The position numbers and the translations under genes were made by a program. The notes under the pieces are model-generated. The model saw nothing but the letters and a program-made list of their open reading frames with translations. It made no database searches and was not told the origin of the DNA. Shown in pieces: positions 43,923-52,136 of a stretch of DNA of 64,000 bases (positions within the stretch are counted from its first letter, which is position 1; every line of letters begins with the position of its first letter). Source of the DNA: Hyphomonadaceae bacterium UKL13-1 (GTDB lineage Bacteria; Pseudomonadota; Alphaproteobacteria; Caulobacterales; Aquidulcibacteraceae); contig CP012156.1 of the NCBI GenBank assembly GCA_001602435.1, positions 186,001 through 250,000 on the forward strand. The letters are read 5' to 3'.

Positions 43923-44950
43923 CTTGGGCCACCAGCGCCCGGCAAAGCGGTCTCTACCAAGAACCGGCCAATCTTCTGACTGTGGGAATCCTTTAAGGCC
44001 TGGCTGGGGCGCTTCAGGTGCGGGTCAATGAAGCCAACTAGGATTGCTTTTTCCGTATGAAGACGGTTTTCGGCTTGGTCATAAATGATGGATCGTGGGC
44101 CATCCATCACGGCGTCGGTAACTTCCACGCCGCGCGATGCAGGCAAGCAATGCATGAACTTGGCATGTGGCGGCGCGCGCGCCATTAGGTCATCATTGAC
44201 TTGGTAGCGTGGCATGAAGGCAGCGGTCCGGTCGGGAATTTCGGCTTCTTGCCCAACCCACCACCACAAATCCGTATAAATAAAATCCGCGTCCGTTACG
44301 GCCAGCGCGGGATCGTCGACGACTTTGAAGCTACCGCCTGACACCAGGCAATTGAAGGCCGCCATGTCTTGTAAGGTTTGCGAGAGTTGATAGCGCTCCG
44401 GCGCACATTGGGTGAAATGCATGCCCATCTTGGAGCAGATCAACAGAAGCGAGGCACACACATTCGTCGCGTCGCCCATAAAGGTCAGGCGCACATCTTC
44501 AAGCCTTTTGCCTTCGGGCAGTCGTTCTTGAATGGTGAAAACATCACAGAGGACTTGGGTTGGGTGGTTGTAGTCCGTCAATCCGTTGAGAACAGGCACC
44601 GTGGCATTGGCCGCAAGCTCCAGCACTGTTGCATGTTTGAGCGTGCGGGCTTCGATGGCATCGACCATGCGACTGATAACGCGACTGGTGTCTTGGATGC
44701 TTTCACGCACGCCCAAGTGAATTTCGCCGGGCTTTAGATAGAGCGCGTGGCCGCCCAGTTTCGTCATAGCAACTTCAAAAGAAATGCGGGTTCTGGTGGA
44801 GGGTTCTTCGAAAATCATCCCCAAAGAGGCCCCAGCCAAAAGGCGCGGTAAGGCGCGCTCCTTATCGGCGGCTTTCAAGAGCGCGGTGAGCTCCATCAGG
44901 GTGAGAAGTTCGGCTTTGGTGAAGTCTTGGGTGTCGAGAAAATGGCGCAT
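43919..44950 (-). CDS. ptcA: Putrescine carbamoyltransferase
   Basis: A 343-residue carbamoyltransferase that releases putrescine and carbamoyl phosphate from N-carbamoylputrescine. The carbamoyl-phosphate site is STRTRISFEVAMTKLGGHALYL. LKPGEIHLGVRESIQDTSRVISRMVDAIEARTL is the putrescine-type block, and HPTQVLCDVFTIQE and FMHCLPASRGVEV complete the active site. Ornithine carbamoyltransferase is the alternative, but the block above and the agmatine genes behind it favour putrescine. AAGGA lies 6 bases before the ATG. Leads the three-gene operon. Confidence 0.9.
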   Translation of the reverse strand: MRHFLDTQDFTKAELLTLMELTALLKAADKERALPRLLAGASLGMIFEEPSTRTRISFEVAMTKLGGHALYLKPGEIHLGVRESIQDTSRVISRMVDAIEARTLKHATVLELAANATVPVLNGLTDYNHPTQVLCDVFTIQERLPEGKRLEDVRLTFMGDATNVCASLLLICSKMGMHFTQCAPERYQLSQTLQDMAAFNCLVSGGSFKVVDDPALAVTDADFIYTDLWWWVGQEAEIPDRTAAFMPRYQVNDDLMARAPPHAKFMHCLPASRGVEVTDAVMDGPRSIIYDQAENRLHTEKAILVGFIDPHLKRPSQALKDSHSQKIGRFLVETALPGAGGPR

Positions 44951-44983
44951 GCCAATCCTTAGACCGGCATCGCGCTAGTCGAA

Positions 44984-44997
44984 TTGATCTCTGTCAA
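44984..44997. promoter_or_regulatory. FNR/FixK-type box upstream of ptcA
   Basis: TTGAT-CTCT-GTCAA is an exact consensus match, 33 bases before the ptcA ATG and 66 bases before the divergent flavoprotein gene. It would put the agmatine operon under the same control as carbamate kinase. Confidence 0.72.
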
Positions 44998-45063
44998 GTC
45001 GGCGGCGGGCGCTTTGATAAATAGGTGGCTCTTAGATTTTCATGCGTGGAGGCGCCTTATCCC

Positions 45064-45639
45064 ATGACCCATATCTGTATCATTCAAGGCCATCCAGACT
45101 CGCGGGGCGGGCATTTGTGCCATGGTCTCGCTGACGCTTATCGCCAAGGTGCCTTAGACGTTGGCCACCAAGTTTCTGATGTCGATATTGGCAGTCTGCC
45201 AATCGACTTCGTTCGCAGGCCAGAGGACATGGCGCGTCCGCCGAATGAGTCAATTTTGGCAGCCCAGCAAACCATTGTGGATGCTGAGCATTTGATGATC
45301 ATCTATCCGTTATGGCTTGGCACCATGCCGGCCTTGGTGAAGGCCTTTTTTGAGCAAGCCGCGTGCGGAGATTTCTTTCTCGAAAAGACAGAAAAGCCTT
45401 GGCCAGTTGGAAAGTTGAAAGGACGCAGCGCGCGTCTGGTGGTTACCATGGGCATGCCAGCAGCTGCCTATCGCTTATTGATGGGCAGCCATGGCGTGAA
45501 GGGGTTTGAGAGTGGGATATTGGGGATTGCCGGCATCGGCCCAATCCGCGAAACCCTGTATGGCAATGCGGAGGGCAGTCAACGTACCCGGACAAAATGG
45601 CTGGCAAAGATGCGAGACCTTGGTGCCCGGGCGCGCTGA
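45064..45639 (+). CDS. NAD(P)H quinone reductase-like flavoprotein (KefF/MdaB fold)
   Basis: A 191-residue flavodoxin-fold protein. IIQGHPDSRGGHLCHGLADAYRQGA is the FMN phosphate loop region, MIIYPLWLGTMPALVKAFFEQA is typical of the NQO/KefF group, and VVTMGMPAAAYRLLMGSHGVKGFE follows. It likely reduces quinones or nitro-compounds with NAD(P)H in the cytosol. ATG 45064 chosen; the frame opens at 45025. Divergent from ptcA, sharing the FNR-type box region. It ends one base before the convergent DUF4342 gene. Confidence 0.82.
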   Translation: MTHICIIQGHPDSRGGHLCHGLADAYRQGALDVGHQVSDVDIGSLPIDFVRRPEDMARPPNESILAAQQTIVDAEHLMIIYPLWLGTMPALVKAFFEQAACGDFFLEKTEKPWPVGKLKGRSARLVVTMGMPAAAYRLLMGSHGVKGFESGILGIAGIGPIRETLYGNAEGSQRTRTKWLAKMRDLGARAR

Positions 45640-45993
45640 TCAAGCAGGCATAGAGTCCTTTTTGGGCGATGGGCTGGCAGGGCCAGGACCGCTGCGGACA
45701 ATTTCGACCCGCACTTTGGTGACATAGGAAGCCAAAGCCCCCAAAATCGCCAGCATCGGTGCTGCCAGTACGACCGCACCGCCGGCAATAGCACCGAGCG
45801 TCAGCGGCATATCGACCACAATGTCACCATCGGGCTCAACGATCCGGATACGGCGCACTTTGCCTTCCGCGGCCAATTTCTTGACCGAGGCAATCAACTC
45901 ATCACCAACCAGTTCGACATTCTCAGTCCAGGTCGTTTTCTTCTCGTCTTTATCATGCTCCGCATGGGCTTCGTCGTCTTTATGATGGCTCAT
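45640..45993 (-). CDS. DUF4342-like small membrane-associated protein
   Basis: A 117-residue protein. A charged His/Asp/Glu/Lys-rich start (HHKDDEAHAEHDKDEKK) leads to WTENVELVGDELIASVKKLAAEGKVRRIRIVEPDGDIVVDMPL, the DUF4342 pattern with a UBA-like helix set. One hydrophobic segment follows (LGAIAGGAVVLAAPMLAILGALASYV). ATG 45993 has AGGAG 7 bases upstream. Function unknown. The FNR-type box at 46053 lies 60 bases ahead. Confidence 0.75.
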   Translation of the reverse strand: MSHHKDDEAHAEHDKDEKKTTWTENVELVGDELIASVKKLAAEGKVRRIRIVEPDGDIVVDMPLTLGAIAGGAVVLAAPMLAILGALASYVTKVRVEIVRSGPGPASPSPKKDSMPA

Positions 45994-46052
45994 GGTCTGC
46001 TCCTCGGTTTTGTGGGTGAGTGGGGAGCGTACGGGCAAACGCCGTGACAGGC

Positions 46053-46066
46053 TTGATGCCGGTCAA
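46053..46066. promoter_or_regulatory. FNR/FixK-type box between DUF4342 gene and efflux operon
   Basis: TTGAT-GCCG-GTCAA is an exact consensus match. It ends 33 bases before the ATG of the efflux outer-membrane gene, nearly the same distance as at carbamate kinase and ptcA. Confidence 0.7.
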
Positions 46067-46099
46067 ACCGCCAGCAGCAATCATCGGCTTAGTGGGCGT

Positions 46100-47533
46100 A
46101 TGATGAGACGGTACGCGCCCACACAATGGAACAGACCAAAGGTCGGCGCTCTATTTGTGTTGACCGCGTTTACTTTGGCAGCATGCGCTACGCCGCAACC
46201 CTATGAGCCTTCAAACAGCCGTACCGATGTGCCTGCCGTCTGGTCTGCCGCGCAGCCCACGGTGCCAGCGACGGATTTAACCCAGTGGTGGGAGAGATTT
46301 CACGACCCGATTCTAAGCCGACTGATCGACGACGCCTTGGTCGCAAATCCCACTTTGGAGGGGGCCGCAGCAAGCCTGCAACAAGCCCGTGCGCTGCGCG
46401 ACGTTGCCGAAGCTGGACTTTGGCCGCAGGGCCAAGGCACGGGGTCCGCGCGCAGGTCAACGCAAGGCACTGCCGCCAGTAATCGCGCCGCTTCCACCTT
46501 GGTGTCGCTGGGCATTGAAGAGAGTTGGACCTTGGATGTGTTCGGGGGCAAGCGCAGCGCGCTCGCAGCCCAGCAAGCGGCCGTCTGGTCACGCATGGCT
46601 AATTTAGGTGATTACCGCGTCCAAATCTCCGCAGAGCTTGCGACGACCTATATCAATCTGCGGGCCGCGCAGGCACGTTTGGCCTTGGCGCAGCAAACCC
46701 TGTCCAGCCAGTCGCACACCCGGCAATTGGTAGGATGGCGTCGTCAGGCAGGCTTGGTTAGCGCGCTCGATAGCGATCAGGCCGACTTTGCCTTTGCGTC
46801 CACTCAAGCAAGCCTGCCCGCTCTTCAAAACGCGATCACCCAGTCAAGTCATGCCCTCAGCGTCCTAACCGGCAGGCCGCCACTGGAGTTGGTAGGTCTG
46901 TTGGAAGAGGTGCGCGCAGTGCCCGTGGTTGAGACCAGCCTTGTCCTAAACCTTCCCGCAGAGACCCTGCGTCGGCGCGCGGATGTTCGGGCTGGCGAGT
47001 TTGCGGTGCTGGAAGCCTTAGGGCGATTGGGGCAGGCCGAAGCGGCGACTAAGCCAAGTTTCACTTTAGGCGGCTCTATCGGCCTTTCGGCAGCAGGTCT
47101 CGGCACGTTGCTCAACGGCTCCTCGCTGCTCACGGCCCTATCGGCATCGGTTCTGGTTCCCATTGGGCCTGGCCCGGCAGCGCAAGTGCGCGCCGATCAG
47201 GCGGGGGTTGAGCTGGCCAAGCACGCCTATCGCGGCACTGTGCTTTCCGCCTTGCGCGATGTCGAAGATGCGCTGGAGCGCTTGCGAGACAATCAAGCCT
47301 TCTTAGCGTCACTCACGAAAGCTAATGCTGCCGCATCACGCGCCTATGGACTGGCGCAAATCCGCTATCGCAGCGGCCTGATCGACTTCCAGACCGTGCT
47401 CGACACCGAGCGGGCCGCGTTTTCCAGCCGCGATGGTTTGGTGACCGCGCGCGCCAATCTCAGCCTCGATTCCATCACTTTATATAAGGCGCTAGGGGGT
47501 GGCTGGGATGCTGACCTGCGGGAACAGCCATGA
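46100..47533 (+). CDS. Efflux outer-membrane lipoprotein, NodT/TolC-like
   Basis: A 477-residue factor starting at ATG 46100 (or 46103). Lipoprotein signal LFVLTAFTLAACATP. Then WWERFHDPILSRLIDDALVANPTLEGAAASLQQARALRDVAEA, the NodT-family first repeat, and the paired second repeat AYGLAQIRYRSGLIDFQTVLDTERAAF. It forms the outer-membrane tunnel for the adaptor and MacB-like pump that follow. No strong ribosome site is visible. It overlaps the adaptor gene by 4 bases. Confidence 0.92.
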   Translation: MMRRYAPTQWNRPKVGALFVLTAFTLAACATPQPYEPSNSRTDVPAVWSAAQPTVPATDLTQWWERFHDPILSRLIDDALVANPTLEGAAASLQQARALRDVAEAGLWPQGQGTGSARRSTQGTAASNRAASTLVSLGIEESWTLDVFGGKRSALAAQQAAVWSRMANLGDYRVQISAELATTYINLRAAQARLALAQQTLSSQSHTRQLVGWRRQAGLVSALDSDQADFAFASTQASLPALQNAITQSSHALSVLTGRPPLELVGLLEEVRAVPVVETSLVLNLPAETLRRRADVRAGEFAVLEALGRLGQAEAATKPSFTLGGSIGLSAAGLGTLLNGSSLLTALSASVLVPIGPGPAAQVRADQAGVELAKHAYRGTVLSALRDVEDALERLRDNQAFLASLTKANAAASRAYGLAQIRYRSGLIDFQTVLDTERAAFSSRDGLVTARANLSLDSITLYKALGGGWDADLREQP

Positions 47534-48867
47534 CCGATACCAGCAAAACAAATCCACCAAATCCGCCTGAGCTCAACACCGGGGTCAAAGAAAAACTCGA
47601 TAGGCTGTTGGGGGAGGATCAGGCCAAGCCTTGGTTTAAACGACCAGTGGTTTGGATTGGAGTCGCGCTTCTGATAGCCGCAGCTCTCGGTTTTTGGTGG
47701 TGGCAGGTTCAAAAGGCCGCTCGGGCAAAGCCAATGTTTCATACTCAAGCTGCCCGCATGGGTGACGTGACTTTGAGCGTTATAGCCAATGGCACGCTGC
47801 AACCCATTCGAACCTATGCAATCGGCAGCGAATTGTCTGGCACCGTGTCGCGGGTCAATGTGGACGTGAATGACCGCGTGACACAAGGACAAATCCTGGT
47901 GGAACTGGATACCTCCAAACTGCGGGATCAGATCGCACGGACCAAGGCCACGCTGTTTTCCGCGCGCGCCAATGTAGCCCAAGCGGCTGCAACTCGAAGG
48001 CAAGCCCAAGTCAGCCTCGCCCGCCTGCAACGCGTTTGGCAACTCTCCAATGGCCAAGTCCCGGCTCAGGCCGAACTGGATATGGCGAGGGCCGATGTCG
48101 ATCGTGCGATTGCGGCAGGCAATATCGCAGCCGCTGGTGTCCGGGATGCGCAAGCCGCGCTCTCCACCGACGAGATCAATCTGTCGAAAGCCTCCATCCG
48201 CGCCCCAGCAGATGGCGTCGTCTTGACCCGTACAGTAGAGCCCGGAAGCGCTGTGGCCGCTTCGTTCCAATCTGTCACACTCCTCACACTCGCCTCCGAT
48301 CTCGCCCGCCTGCGCGTGTGGGGCTATGTCGATGAGGCAGACGTTGGCTCTGTCATGGTTGGCCAAGAGGCGACCTTTACTGTCAGCGCATTCCTAAATC
48401 GCACCTTTCCAGCGCAAGTGACCCGCGTTGGCTCAGGCTCCACCATCACAGACAACGTCGTGACCTATCTGACCTATCTTGACGTTGCCAATGATGACTT
48501 GATGCTGAAGCCCGGCATGACGGCTACGGCTACCATCATTGCTAAGCGTCACCGAAATGTCCTGCTCGTGCCCAATATGGCATTGCGCTTTACGCCAAAC
48601 CAAGCCGCTACTAGCGCCGCGCCAAAGCAAAACAGTCTGTTGAGCGCCTTAACGCCGCGGGTGCCGGGCGGGCGAGGTGTCCGAAAACAGGATCAGGCCC
48701 CGTCGGTCGCCGGTGCAAAAGTGGTCTATATCCTGCGAGACGGTGCCCCTGTCGCCATCACCATCAAGACTGGGCTCAGTGACGGGCAAATGACTGAGAT
48801 TGTCGGTGGCGACCTAAAGGCAGGCATGCCCGTCATCACGGATCAACTTGCAGCGCCAAGTCCATGA
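47530..48867 (+). CDS. MacA-like periplasmic adaptor
   Basis: A 445-residue membrane-fusion protein. Cytosolic tail, one membrane anchor (VVWIGVALLIAAALGFWWW), lipoyl-like halves (GSELSGTVSRVNVDVNDRVTQGQILVELDT; INLSKASIRAPADGVVLTRTVEPGSAV), a coiled-coil hairpin between them and a beta-barrel domain. It bridges the MacB-like permease and the outer-membrane factor. ATGA overlaps on both sides show tight coupling. Confidence 0.93.
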   Translation: MTDTSKTNPPNPPELNTGVKEKLDRLLGEDQAKPWFKRPVVWIGVALLIAAALGFWWWQVQKAARAKPMFHTQAARMGDVTLSVIANGTLQPIRTYAIGSELSGTVSRVNVDVNDRVTQGQILVELDTSKLRDQIARTKATLFSARANVAQAAATRRQAQVSLARLQRVWQLSNGQVPAQAELDMARADVDRAIAAGNIAAAGVRDAQAALSTDEINLSKASIRAPADGVVLTRTVEPGSAVAASFQSVTLLTLASDLARLRVWGYVDEADVGSVMVGQEATFTVSAFLNRTFPAQVTRVGSGSTITDNVVTYLTYLDVANDDLMLKPGMTATATIIAKRHRNVLLVPNMALRFTPNQAATSAAPKQNSLLSALTPRVPGGRGVRKQDQAPSVAGAKVVYILRDGAPVAITIKTGLSDGQMTEIVGGDLKAGMPVITDQLAAPSP

Positions 48868-49604
48868 GTTCGCTGATCTCGCTCCAAGGGGTGTCCAAGC
48901 GCTATGGCGAAGGGGCCAGTGAATTGATGGCGCTCAACCAGATCAGCCTTGAGATTCAAGAAGGCGAGTTTATTGCCATAATGGGGGCAAGTGGTTCAGG
49001 CAAATCGACAGCTATGAATATTCTGGGCTGTTTGGATACGCCAACCGCCGGCACTTATTTGTTCAAAGGCGTCCATGTTGAGGCGTTGAGCCGCGATCAA
49101 CGTGCGCGCATCCGTCGACGTTATCTGGGCTTTGTCTTTCAAGGCTTCAATCTCTTGGCGCGGACGTCGGCGCAGGAAAATGTTGAACTGCCCTTGCTCT
49201 ATCGTGGCGACTCCCAAGCGGATCGAAAGAAGGCCGCGCGCGAGGCCTTGGGCGCAGTCGGACTGGCTGGCTGGGAGCATCACACACCGTCGCAATTGTC
49301 TGGCGGTCAGCAACAACGTGTCGCCATTGCGCGCGCAATCGTGACAGAGCCCGCGGTGGTTCTGGCGGATGAGCCGACCGGCAATCTAGACACCCAACGC
49401 AGCCACGAGATCATGAGCCTCTTGGTCGGCCTAAACCGAGATCATGGCATTACCGTCCTGATGGTAACGCACGAGCCGGACATGGCCGCCTATGCCCATC
49501 GTATGGTGCATTTTAAAGATGGAAAGGTCGCCAAGGATGCGACCAATCCTAACCCGACTTCCAGCCCGCCATTTCAGGCGGACCCTGCGCAGGAGACGGT
49601 GTGA
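48864..49604 (+). CDS. MacB/LolD-type ABC ATPase
   Basis: A 246-residue ATPase: Walker [40 protein letters not shown], signature [15 protein letters not shown], Walker [15 protein letters not shown] and H-loop VTHEPDMA. In E. coli MacB this domain is fused to the permease; here the two are separate genes overlapping by 4 bases. It drives efflux of macrolides, peptides or lipids; the substrate is unknown. Confidence 0.94.
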   Translation: MSSLISLQGVSKRYGEGASELMALNQISLEIQEGEFIAIMGASGSGKSTAMNILGCLDTPTAGTYLFKGVHVEALSRDQRARIRRRYLGFVFQGFNLLARTSAQENVELPLLYRGDSQADRKKAAREALGAVGLAGWEHHTPSQLSGGQQQRVAIARAIVTEPAVVLADEPTGNLDTQRSHEIMSLLVGLNRDHGITVLMVTHEPDMAAYAHRMVHFKDGKVAKDATNPNPTSSPPFQADPAQETV

Positions 49605-50833
49605 TGTTGTTTTCAGTGTTCATGCTGGCGGTGAAGTCGGTTTATCGCAATCTCTTGCGCTCCTTTCTCACTATTCTGGGCATTGTGATTGGCGTCAGCG
49701 CCGTCATCACGATGGTCACCATCGGCAATGGGGCGACCCAGGCCATCAAGGATCAGATTTCCAGCCTTGGGACCAATATCTTATTGCTCAGCCCCGGTCA
49801 GCGCATTGGCGGCGGGGCCGGTGGGGGTGGGGGCGTTCCACAATTTACAGAGGCGGACGCCGACGCGATCCGCGACCAAATTGGTGGGATTAAATTCGCC
49901 ATTGCAACGTCGCAGCGTCCCGTCGTTGCCATTGCCAATGGGCATAATTGGTCGACCATAATTGCCGGTGCCGCCAATGACTATTTTGCCGCCGGAAACT
50001 GGGAGCTAGCTAGTGGCCGCACGTTTGAACTGGCCGAAGAAGAGGCAGGCGCGGCGGTGTGCGTGATTGGCGAAACCGTGCGCCGGGAAGTCTTTGGCGG
50101 CACGATTGGTCAAACAGGCCTCGGCTCCGCCCTTCGGATCAAGCAATTCTCCTGTCAGGTGATTGGAATCACAAAGCCCAAGGGCCAGATCGGCATGGGG
50201 GATCAGGACAATAGCATTGTGACCCCACTCAAGACCTTTTTGCGACGTGTCTCGGGCAATAGCCAGATTGGCTTGATTGTCATCAATATGACGGAAGGGG
50301 CCGATAGCGCATCGCTGAAATCCAGCCTCACGCAATTAATGCGCGAGCGTCGCAAGTTGGGTGACCTGAAGACTGGTGGCGCGGATGATAATTTCAATAT
50401 ATTCGATACCCAACAATTGGCCGATACCTTGTCGGGCACGATGGGTCTATTGACGTCTCTTTTAGGCGCCGTGGCAGCTGTCAGCCTGTTGGTGGGTGGT
50501 ATCGGCATCATGAATATCATGCTGGTCAGCGTCACCGAACGTACCCGCGAGATTGGGCTTCGTCTTGCAGTTGGTGCGCTGGAGGGAGAAGTCCTGCTGC
50601 AGTTTCTGATTGAGGCGGTCGTGCTGTCGGCGTTGGGCGGACTGATTGGCATTCTCTTGGCAACAGCAGCTTCGATTGGCCTCTCCTCGCTCATGAATCT
50701 GCCCTATCGGTTTGATCCGGCGATCAACATTTTCGCGCTCTTCTTCTCAGGGTTGATTGGGGTCATTTTTGGCTATTTCCCCGCCAGAGGGGCAGCGCGC
50801 ATGGACCCGATTGAAGCGCTTCGTCACGAGTAA
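49601..50833 (+). CDS. MacB-type permease (FtsX fold)
   Basis: A 410-residue permease. First helix after KSVYRNLLRSFLTILGIVIGVSAVITMVTIGNGA, a large periplasmic domain with LGTNILLLSPG, and three C-terminal helices with the FtsX signature VGGIGIMNIMLVSVTERTREIGLRLAVGA. The end PARGAARMDPIEALRHE is typical of MacB. Completes the tripartite pump with the three preceding genes. A hairpin cluster follows. Confidence 0.94.
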   Translation: MMLFSVFMLAVKSVYRNLLRSFLTILGIVIGVSAVITMVTIGNGATQAIKDQISSLGTNILLLSPGQRIGGGAGGGGGVPQFTEADADAIRDQIGGIKFAIATSQRPVVAIANGHNWSTIIAGAANDYFAAGNWELASGRTFELAEEEAGAAVCVIGETVRREVFGGTIGQTGLGSALRIKQFSCQVIGITKPKGQIGMGDQDNSIVTPLKTFLRRVSGNSQIGLIVINMTEGADSASLKSSLTQLMRERRKLGDLKTGGADDNFNIFDTQQLADTLSGTMGLLTSLLGAVAAVSLLVGGIGIMNIMLVSVTERTREIGLRLAVGALEGEVLLQFLIEAVVLSALGGLIGILLATAASIGLSSLMNLPYRFDPAINIFALFFSGLIGVIFGYFPARGAARMDPIEALRHE

Positions 50834-50835
50834 AA

Positions 50836-50868
50836 GCGCGTTTTGATCCGTTGGGATCAAAGTTGCGC
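50836..50868 (+). terminator. Hairpin after the efflux operon
   Basis: TTTGATCC-GTTG-GGATCAAA (50842-50861), extended outward by AGCGCG and CGCGCT, starts 3 bases past the permease stop. No T-run follows, so it may be a weak terminator or a 3'-end stabiliser. Confidence 0.45.
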
Positions 50869-50890
50869 GCTCATGATCAATTGGAGAAAT

Positions 50891-50920
50891 GCCCTCGGCC
50901 GTCGTCAGGCAGCCGAGGGC
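50891..50920 (-). terminator. Terminator of the envelope stress gene pair
   Basis: Stem GCCCTCGGC (50891-50899) and GCCGAGGGC (50912-50920). On the minus strand it is followed by ATTTCTCC, and it lies 27 bases past the stop of the leftward gene. It could also stop rightward readthrough. Confidence 0.65.
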
Positions 50921-50946
50921 AAATCTGTGATCATGGACCGCTGGCG

Positions 50947-51471
50947 TTACGCAGCGACGCCGTCATAGACATCCAAGCGGCTCGGGTCAGACTGACTGAG
51001 CACGCCACGGGCTTTCTCAATCTCTTCGGCACTGCCATGCGCCATTACCAAGAAGCTGTCGGCCTTCACGTCGGTCTCATAACGGACTACACTGTCTTCA
51101 GGGACGCCGATGCTGGAGATGGCGCCACCCAAGGCACTTAGGCTTCCGATCACCAGCGCGCCTTCGAGCGCTGAGATAACGGCAGTTGCGAGATAGCCGA
51201 GCACGACGACTTGGCCGAACACGGGAACGACCATGAAGACACCGCCAAACAAGAGGCCCCACAGTCCGCCCCAAAGCGCACCGCGTGAGCCCCACATTTG
51301 GATGCGGTCGCCCATGTTGTAAAAGCCCATAACCTTTTCTTCGGTGTGATAGCCTTTGCCTACGACACTGATGTTCTTCACGCCGATACCGGCTGCTGCC
51401 AGTGCTTGTACCGCTTTATCCGCGTCTTCGTGACGAGGATAAACGGCGATGATTGTGTTTGCTTGATCCAT
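50947..51471 (-). CDS. General stress protein-like membrane protein (DUF1269-like)
   Basis: A 174-residue protein. The N-terminus (NTIIAVYPRHEDADKAVQALAAAGIGVKNISVVGKGYHTEEKVMGFY) matches a small stress-protein fold of the GsiB/YflT-like kind. Then two glycine-rich membrane segments (GALWGGLWGLLFGGVFMVVPVFGQ; LATAVISALEGALVIGSLSALGGAI) and a soluble tail (VRYETDVKADSFLVMAHG). ATG 51471 or 51483 could be the start; the frame opens much earlier but that part overlaps the next gene upstream. Probably co-transcribed with that gene. Confidence 0.7.
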   Translation of the reverse strand: MDQANTIIAVYPRHEDADKAVQALAAAGIGVKNISVVGKGYHTEEKVMGFYNMGDRIQMWGSRGALWGGLWGLLFGGVFMVVPVFGQVVVLGYLATAVISALEGALVIGSLSALGGAISSIGVPEDSVVRYETDVKADSFLVMAHGSAEEIEKARGVLSQSDPSRLDVYDGVAA

Positions 51472-51511
51472 AGGTTTCTTCATTTCTAAAAGAGGGGAGG
51501 ATGGCTTGGCG

Positions 51512-51979
51512 CTATTTGTCGAATTCAATCGTGACGCCGCTGATTGCCAAGGTGAGTTCGAGGCCTTCGCTTTGGGTGTTGAGACGAAGTTCCACGCCCT
51601 TGCGATTTGTAAGGCCGCCGGTGCCGGCACCAATCGGGCCAACCGTCGCCCCGACGCCTGCGGCACCATAAACGCCTTCAAAATCGGCGAGGCTTTTCAG
51701 CTTGTAGACTTCGGCGGTACCGTCGATGGTCGATGCACCGATACCAAGGGCGCTCAAGCCTTTGACGGTGAAGGGATAGGTGCGGCCTTTGTAGCTCAAA
51801 ACCCCGTGGCCCCAGCTATAGCCAACCCCAATCGCGATGTTTGTCGCTTTAAACGTAGCTGTTGCGCTCAACGGGGTGGGAGCAGGGCTGGTGACGGGGG
51901 CAGCCGGGCGCGCTTGAGCCGTGGAGTTGATGCCAAGGGCAGAGATGGCGCACAGGGCCAGAATAGGAACCAATTTCAT
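51512..51979 (-). CDS. Exported EipA/DUF1134-like envelope protein
   Basis: A 155-residue protein with a signal peptide ending near STAQARPA. The mature part, IAIGVGYSWGHGVLSYKGRTYPFTVKGLSALGIGASTIDGTAEVYKL and later DFEGVYGAAGVGATVGPIGAG, resembles EipA/DUF1134 periplasmic proteins that protect the cell envelope in alphaproteobacteria. Match from memory, hence moderate. The FNR-type box at 52046 lies between it and dps. Confidence 0.6.
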   Translation of the reverse strand: MKLVPILALCAISALGINSTAQARPAAPVTSPAPTPLSATATFKATNIAIGVGYSWGHGVLSYKGRTYPFTVKGLSALGIGASTIDGTAEVYKLKSLADFEGVYGAAGVGATVGPIGAGTGGLTNRKGVELRLNTQSEGLELTLAISGVTIEFDK

Positions 51980-52045
51980 GATGTGTCTCCAAAAGCCAGA
52001 TTGGCTGATGGATTTGACTGGTAGGGCTGCACCCGATTTGCCGAC

Positions 52046-52059
52046 TTGACGCCCGTCAA
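52046..52059. promoter_or_regulatory. FNR/FixK-type box between envelope gene and dps
   Basis: TTGAC-GCCC-GTCAA is a perfectly symmetric consensus match, 66 bases before the envelope gene and 77 bases before the dps ATG. It may serve either direction. Confidence 0.65.
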
Positions 52060-52136
52060 TCGTGGCCCCGCCTTTCGCGCCTAGGTGAAGGTTTGGAATG
52101 CCGTCGTCCCAATTGGATAGGCTCAGGAGTTATCAC

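Noticed and set aside
50836-50868. FNR-type box after the efflux operon
   Set aside because: The inverted TTGAT and ATCAA are 8 bases apart instead of 4; it is a transcript-end hairpin.
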